From Amaranthus tricolor (lineage: Eukaryota > Streptophyta > Magnoliopsida > Caryophyllales > Amaranthaceae), in contig NC_080051.1 in assembly GCF_026212465.1 (NCBI RefSeq), positions 22,238,727 through 22,302,726 on the forward strand: DNA of 64,000 bases, read 5' to 3'. Made by a program: the position numbers and the translations under genes. This document shows, piece by piece, positions 58,419-64,000 of the stretch. Numbering within the stretch: position 1 is the stretch's first letter; every line of letters begins with the position of its first letter. The notes beneath the pieces are model-generated. The model made no database searches and was not told where the DNA came from. It saw only the letters and a list, made by a program, of their open reading frames with translations.

Positions 58419-58884
58419 ATAATGGATAGGAAATTCGCCCAACTTTATTTTTATGCAATTGATAAAAGTTTTGTCCATTATTCATGATCTTTTAAGCCCA
58501 AAAACCATGATTGATTCATATTTCGCAAAGTCTAATATATGTTTGAGTCTATGATCAACAATGAAGATAGTCTAAGCTTACATGTTAATGTGTGAATACG
58601 CACAAACATCTATAGATGGTGCGTAATTTGGTGATCGCAATTTTGTTTAATTCAGATAACAAAATTGCGATCACCAAATTAGGCACCATCTACAGATGTT
58701 TGTGCGTATTCACACATTAACATGTGAGCTTAGACTATCTTCATTGTTGATCATGGACTCAAACATATATTAGACTTTGCGAAATATGAATCAATCATGG
58801 TTTAGGCTTAAAAGATCATGAATAATGGACAAAACTTTTATCAATTGCATAAAAATAAAGTTGGACGAATTTCCTATCCATTAT
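58419..58884. repeat. 466-bp near-perfect long hairpin
   Basis: Two arms, 58419-58647 (229 nt) and 58658-58884 (227 nt), are inverted copies separated by a 10-nt loop (TAATTCAGAT). By eye they differ at 6 substitutions and one 2-nt indel, about 97% identity. The outer ends are ATAATGGATAGG and its inverse. There is no coding content. It could be a foldback transposon, a young inverted duplication, or a source of hairpin small RNA. It lies about 155 bp before the hAT target duplication. Confidence 0.95.
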
Positions 58885-59062
58885 CCTCCCTAGTCAGAGC
58901 TCTAGATTTTATCTCAAGCATGAGCTTATATCTTTCTACGTTTATTGATGTTGTTCTTCTTTTTAGCCATGTTTTTTCACACTTTATCTATTTTCATTGT
59001 CAATGCGAGACCCTTTCCCAATATAGAAAGTCTACTCCTTCTATATCTAGGCATGGCCACGG

Positions 59063-59242
59063 TCCGGGTTGGTCCGGTTCCGTTCCGGTTCCACCCGGTT
59101 CCGGTTCCATTTGGAACCTGTCGTGAACGGTTCCGGTTCCGGTTCCGGGCGGTTCCAAACGGTTCCTTGGCGGTTCATGAGGCGGTTCCGGCGGTTCCAA
59201 CTCACGGGACGGGCGGGTCGGACCATCGGTTCCATTTTTATT
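59063..59242. repeat. hAT subterminal GGTTCCGG array, transposase 3' side
   Basis: About 180 bp with roughly fifteen copies of CGGTTCC or close variants, mostly in one orientation. GC content is far above the surroundings. Such arrays are usual transposase-binding zones in hAT elements. The Gly/Ser/Arg-rich ORFs read from it are artefacts. Confidence 0.88.
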
Positions 59243-59588
59243 TTTTCTTTAAATATTTATATAATAAAAAAATACTATAATATCGCGGACGTACCTTTGA
59301 TGATTACTTGATTATTAGCGAAATTCATTGCATGTCAAGTTGTCATCGTTATTGAAATATTTACTAAAAAGAATGAAAAAAATAAATTAATAAGAAACGA
59401 ATCAATAATAATGTCGATAAAGATGATTAATAAAAAAAGAGGGAGAAAATGGACTTGAACCTAGTACCCAAATGAATACTAAGCTGCCTACGTATCCCGA
59501 AGGAATCAAAGCCCACGTAGTTCTTTGTCATACCTTTTATTTATAGTTGTTGAATGTTGATTTATCGTTGTCGTTTGTCGGATTGATC

Positions 59589-62225
59589 CTATTCGTCTTC
59601 GTCATCATCATGTGGTTGATTAGATGCTTCCGCTGACTCTCCTCCTGACGATGATGCAGATGTATCCATCATCATCCATGGATCATCATCGTCGTCTTGA
59701 TCATCATCATTCCTTAGTCCTTGTGTTCGAATCTCCGCTTGATCCCAATCTTTCTTGCAAACACATATTTGAATACTATGTGGAGCAAGACGAGATCGTT
59801 TTTCGTCCAAAACTCTTCTACCTGCACTAAAAGCAGACTCCGACGCAATTGTTGACGCGGGAATTGCAAGGATATCCTTTGCAATTCTCGATAAAATGGG
59901 AAATTTAACAGATTTTTCTTTCCACCACTCCAAAATATCATAGATACTTTGGTCTATTTCAAAGTGGTGTTTAAGATAACTATCTAGTTCTAAATATGAG
60001 GTCGAGGAAGAAGAAGATGATCCTAGAAAACTATCATCTTGAGTCATTATGTTAGCTATTACCGAATTATAGTAAGAGGGACGTGCCGAAACGCTAGCAC
60101 GCCTAGACATATCGCGTTTCGGGTTATATACACTAGCGTAAAAATCATAGAGTTCTGCTAAATATTTTTTACATGTTCCTACATAATTATGTACATCAGT
60201 AGACGGGCGATCTAACGATTGATAATAAAATCCTATTACTTTAGTAAGGACCTCAGTTTTAAAACGTGGGTCCAAAATGGTTGCGATTCCATAAATATAA
60301 GGAAAATCGGTAAAATATGCTTGCCATTTTTCCATCATATCTGCAAGAATCGGCCTCAATTTTGGGTTAGTATCTTCATGTGTATATTTAAGGAGATGAT
60401 AAAAAATAGTAATACATTCACTTATTACTAAGTGAACGTTCGGTTGATAAACATAAGAAAAAATCTTAGTCGCGTGGTCATACGCTTCTAATATGTTATG
60501 TACACCTATAGCTAATTCCCAAGTGTCATCAGCTATGAAACTATTTGTACACTCACTATATAGTTGTGTTATTACTGGGCGATAAGCAATCGCCTTTCTT
60601 AATAAATCATTGGTTGAGCCCCAACGTGTAGGAGTATCTAATGACCAATACACTTTTTTAAGTTGGTATTGGTCACATAATTGTTTATATCGTCTTTTTA
60701 TTTTTCCGATCCTAAGCCATTTCACTATATCTCTAATTGGTTCTAATAAATCACTTAATTGTTTTATGCCTGCTTGGCAAGATAAGTTAATTATATGCGC
60801 ACAACAACGTATGTGTAATAAGCTACCCCCAAGGATTAAACTAAAAGCAGGTTCGTTAAACAAAAGTTCTATACATTTAATGTTCGCGGTTGCATTATCA
60901 GTTGAACAACAAAATATTTTATCTAATAAGTTCCATTCTCTACATATCTCTACTAATCTATATTTTATGTTTTCACCGGTATGTCTTTCTGGCATTGTCT
61001 CAAAAGCAATTATTCTTTTTTGCATAATCCAATTTCGATCTATCCAGTGTGCTGTTACACACATATAAGGTTCTAAATGTGGGGGAGCAGACCAAATGTC
61101 AGTTGTTATGCTAACCCTACCATTAAACGATTTAAACATTTCAACTAATTCATAGCGCATTGATTCGTATAATTTAATTGTGCGTCTTTTAAGAGTGCTC
61201 CTAGGGATTGCTCTATATTGTGGTTGCAAAGTTTTTCTATTGAGACGCTCGTATGCCCTACTTTCACCGTGGTTAAAAGGCAATTCATCACAAGTTACAT
61301 ACCTAGAAAATTCATCAATCATGTCATTACGATTGTATCTAAAAGGCATACCTGTGATGGGAATGTCCCATTGTGTCTGTCGGCTTCCACTTGTGGTCCC
61401 GCTCCCGCTTGCTGCATGAGTTTCTTTTGTGATTCCATGCTTCTTTGCCAAATGTTTGTTAAAAGATCCCGTACCACCACCTAACACGTATTCACAAAAC
61501 ACAATAAATAAATGTTTATAAAATATGAATATATAATGTATCAATGTATTATGTATGTCAGTATGTATAAAAAACTTAAAAAGTATTTACCTCTGGCGAA
61601 ACTGTATGAAACTAAGGGCTTTACTCCTTGATTTCACAAATTTGACAAGTGCATAAGAAAATATCTGGATTCTCGGTTGGTTCTTTTGTGAAATACGACC
61701 ACACATGTGAAACAGCTCTACCACTAGGAGGTGGCATTGCCGGAAAAGGTTGTCTTACTAGTTCATCTTCATCTAAATAAATAATTTAAAATTATAAAAC
61801 TATAATTAAATAAATAAATAATTTAAAGTTTAATTAATTTGAAGAATAAAATTATAAAACTAACCGATAGTTTGGAAATTGACTCGTTTACCACGAGCTT
61901 GTCTTTGTTGTTGTTGTTCTCCTTGTTCTTCATGTGATCTTGTTGATGACTGTCGAGATATATTTATCCCAATTGGGGTCGTTGGTTCCTCTTCTTGTTC
62001 TTCTTCTTCATCAATTTGTATTTCTCTTTCCATTTCTTCTGCATAATTATGTAACTCCGGGTCGTACCCTTTCGGATAATTATGTTCATAATTATAATTA
62101 CTAATGGAAGGTGTTGTTGATACCGACGGAATAGAAGTGGCCTTTCTTTTGGACGAACTGGAACCTCCCAATGATTTTGCCACTTTAGTAACTTTTTTTG
62201 TGGCTTTTTTCAAAAATGAAGACAT
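59589..62225 (-). pseudogene. hAT transposase (Ac-like, BED finger, hATC), one frameshift
   Basis: Exons on the minus strand: 62225-61865, 61772-61591 and 61480-59589, GT-AG. Exon 1 encodes a basic, then acidic, N-terminus (MSSFLKKATKKVTK). Exon 2 encodes the first half of a BED zinc finger (SHVWSYF, CTCQIC). Exon 3 begins GGGTGSFNKHLAKKH, supplying the finger histidines, then the RNase H-like core (SITTDIWSAPP; CSTDNATANIK; RCCAHIINLSCQAG; TPTRWGST) and the dimerisation domain (DILAIPASTIASESAFSAGRR). Exons 1 and 3 are open. Exon 2 is one base short: after CEIK the frame meets TAA, while the other phase continues and splices in frame into exon 3. So a single-base loss at an A run near 61625 (or a sequencing error) disables an otherwise complete gene. 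Confidence 0.9.
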
Positions 62226-62432
62226 GATTGATAATATTGAAATAATAATAGAAATATAGAATTAAGAAATAAATAATTAATTAATTATGTAACTAACTAA
62301 ATTAAGAAATAATTAAAAGACTAATTATGTAATTAAGAGAATAATTGCGTAATTAAAGAATTAAGTAGAGAGAGTAAGTAGAGAGAGTAGGAGAAGAGAT
62401 GAGTTGTGAATGAAAATGATTGAAAGTGATGA

Positions 62433-62442
62433 GTATATATAG
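62433..62442 (-). promoter_or_regulatory. TATA box of the hAT transposase
   Basis: On the minus strand TCTATATATACTC lies about 210 nt before the ATG, followed by a CT-rich leader (ACTCTCTCTACTTACTCTC). Distance and composition fit a plant core promoter inside the transposon. Confidence 0.65.
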
Positions 62443-62487
62443 AGGAGAATGCAACGGCTAGTTAACGGTAACAAACGGTCATATTTT

Positions 62488-62790
62488 GGCGAACCGGTTC
62501 CATGGAACTGGTGGGCCGGTTCAACCGGACCGGTCCCGGTTCCGGTTCCACGGAACCGTTGAGCCGGTTCCGGTTCCGGTTCTAGAACCGGTTCCGGTTC
62601 CAAACCGCGGGTTTTTTACCCGGTTCACGATGGTTTTTTCCGGCGGTTTCACGGTTCCGGCAACTTTTTTCCGGCGGTTTCACGGTTTCGCGGTTCGGGG
62701 CGGTTCGGAACCTGTCGCAAACGGTTCCGGTTCCGGATCCGGTTCCAAACGGTTCGGGACCGGTTCGGTTCCGGGTAACCCGCCCCGTGG
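62488..62790. repeat. hAT subterminal GGTTCCGG array, promoter side
   Basis: About 300 bp of CCGGTTCC/GGAACCGG words, longer than the array at the other end. It lies upstream of the transposase TATA box, so transposase binding could repress its own promoter; that is inference. Confidence 0.88.
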
Positions 62791-62807
62791 CCATGCCTAT
62801 CTATATC

Positions 62808-64000
62808 TAATAGACTTATCCTAAGTAGCCAAAGTGGCTTTATTATAAGAACGAAACAAGTGATATTAACAATCAAACTCGATCTCATTAAAATTACAGA
62901 TAAAAACTAATGAACGTCAAGAACATTGTCTTCAACATGATTTTGACATTTACTAATCCACTGAATTTAGTCATGGTTTTCAAATTAGGTGTACTAATCC
63001 ACTGAAGTTTAAGCAATCCTTGTCAAAGTTCATAACCTACACATATAATCCTAATTTATTTCTTAATTCAAACTTAATTAGTTCATTCAATCAAAACCAA
63101 CCTTAATAGCACTAGTCAAACTAAATTCAGATGCATATAATTAGCTAATAGCCGTCCATATTCAATTTAATTAAATCATTTGATTTCATTTAATTAAGTT
63201 AATTATGTACTAAAAATGAATTATTATTGAGCTAACTACTTTGGGAGAAGGAATTGATTTACCAACTAACATCCCTTAATTTTCTGACTTTTTGCCTTCT
63301 AAATTAGTTATTCAAATGTGTGTGTGCCTAATTCTTAGACAAAACTAAACTCTTGTGATCATATATTCTAGAACAATTTTGCGTTATGTCTACATCATGT
63401 TTGCCCATCAACAAACGTCTCTATAATATAATATTACTACTATATATCATTGTATTTTGTAATTGGATGGATAATTAAATAGTTTTATGTTGATATGTGC
63501 AATTAATTGCAATTATTCTTTTGATTTATATTTTAGGATGGTCCTTGTTAGTTATATTGAGCTTATTTTAGAAATTTTATGCTATTTTATTCATTTTGAT
63601 TATTTATGTTGTTTTTGATTGATTTTGATCGTTGTTAGCATTATTTTTATGATGGGGTTTAGTAAAGTGTTTTTGGCTTAATTGAAGAAATTTTATTAAA
63701 AGAAGCAAAAAAGCTGAAGAGTGTTCAAAATACAATAGTTTTGAGATGAAATTGAACACATGTTTATTTTTTGATTATAATTTTTATTAGACAATTAGAA
63801 TTAATGCAAGACCAATTGGGTTTGAAACTAAATTGCATGATTTTACCGGAGATAAATTATATTTTGCAGTTGTTGAAAGTTTGCTGCAAAAATTAATTTA
63901 ACCAGTTACCAGCCACGACTCGTCGCTTTTGATGCCCTATCATGTCACAACAGACCTTCAACTTCTAGAACGCTTTCGCGACTCTTTTTCTTTCCTTTCA
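62808..64000. other. Intergenic DNA to the end of the window
   Basis: No gene is seen. The last 450 bp, richer in GA and ending in a CT-rich run, could be the start of an LTR or leader continuing past the window, but nothing confirms it. Confidence 0.4.

Larger units (their letters stand above)
59048..62799 (-). mobile_element. Full-length hAT transposon with perfect 8-bp target duplication
   Basis: The terminal inverted repeats are perfect for 15 nt, TAGGCATGGCCACGG. The duplication TCTATATC flanks both sides (59040-59047 and 62800-62807) with no mismatch, so the insertion is recent. The 3752-bp element carries a three-exon transposase on the minus strand and GC-rich GGTTCCGG arrays inside both ends. 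It differs in TIR from the small hAT at 16619, so that element belongs to another family. Confidence 0.96.

Noticed and set aside
59000..59311. Gly/Ser/Arg-rich ORFs at the hAT ends (also 62361-62888)
   Set aside because: They are translations of the GGTTCCGG arrays in several frames on both strands, with no conserved domain.

Overview
The window looks like nuclear DNA of a flowering plant, most likely a eudicot. It is strongly AT-rich, has long (TA)n tracts, spliced genes with small GT-AG introns, and many plant transposon families. The species cannot be named from the sequence alone; a Caryophyllales plant is only a guess. There are no operons, and no rRNA or tRNA genes that I can support.

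Only two ordinary host genes are evident. Both encode receptor-like cytoplasmic kinases of the RLCK-VII (PBL/RIPK-like) type. Kinase A is on the minus strand at 9576-12163 and kinase B on the plus strand at 54338-56990. Both have five exons with the same intron phases, an identical 384-nt first exon and nearly identical exons 2-4. Both have a TATA box about 185 nt before the ATG within a shared TAGTCTATAAA core. They are therefore an inverted paralogous pair, separated by about 42 kb of transposon debris.

Layout: 1-5.4 kb holds nested MITEs (a Tourist-like element containing a CACTA element), a second CACTA MITE, a copia relic, (TA)n and a 70-bp tandem duplication. 5.4-9.6 kb is featureless AT-rich DNA. 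9.6-12.4 kb is kinase A. 13-15.3 kb is a truncated Ty1/copia element lacking gag and most of its reverse transcriptase. 15.3-17.5 kb holds a foldback element, a minisatellite and a nonautonomous hAT with an 8-bp target duplication. 22.2-26.2 kb is a complete 3.6-kb mariner-like element (DD39D transposase with two stops, plus an unexplained antisense ORF) inserted in a CACTA MITE. 31-33.4 kb has two MULE-type MITEs with 9-bp target duplications. 37.6-44.4 kb is a decayed CACTA transposon with a TNP2-like transposase and a second gene ending in a Ulp1 (C48) protease, interrupted by an LTR element. 44.4-49.5 kb has Stowaway MITEs, two solo LTRs and one complete 498-bp TRIM of the same family. 53.1-57 kb is a CACTA MITE followed by kinase B. 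58.4-58.9 kb is a 466-bp near-perfect hairpin. 59.05-62.8 kb is a full-length hAT transposon with a perfect 8-bp target duplication and an almost intact three-exon transposase.

The two kinases presumably act in membrane-proximal immune or developmental signalling, as their family does. Everything else is selfish DNA. The least routine features are the antisense ORF inside the mariner-like element, the large hairpin, and the near-intact hAT with GC-rich subterminal arrays.
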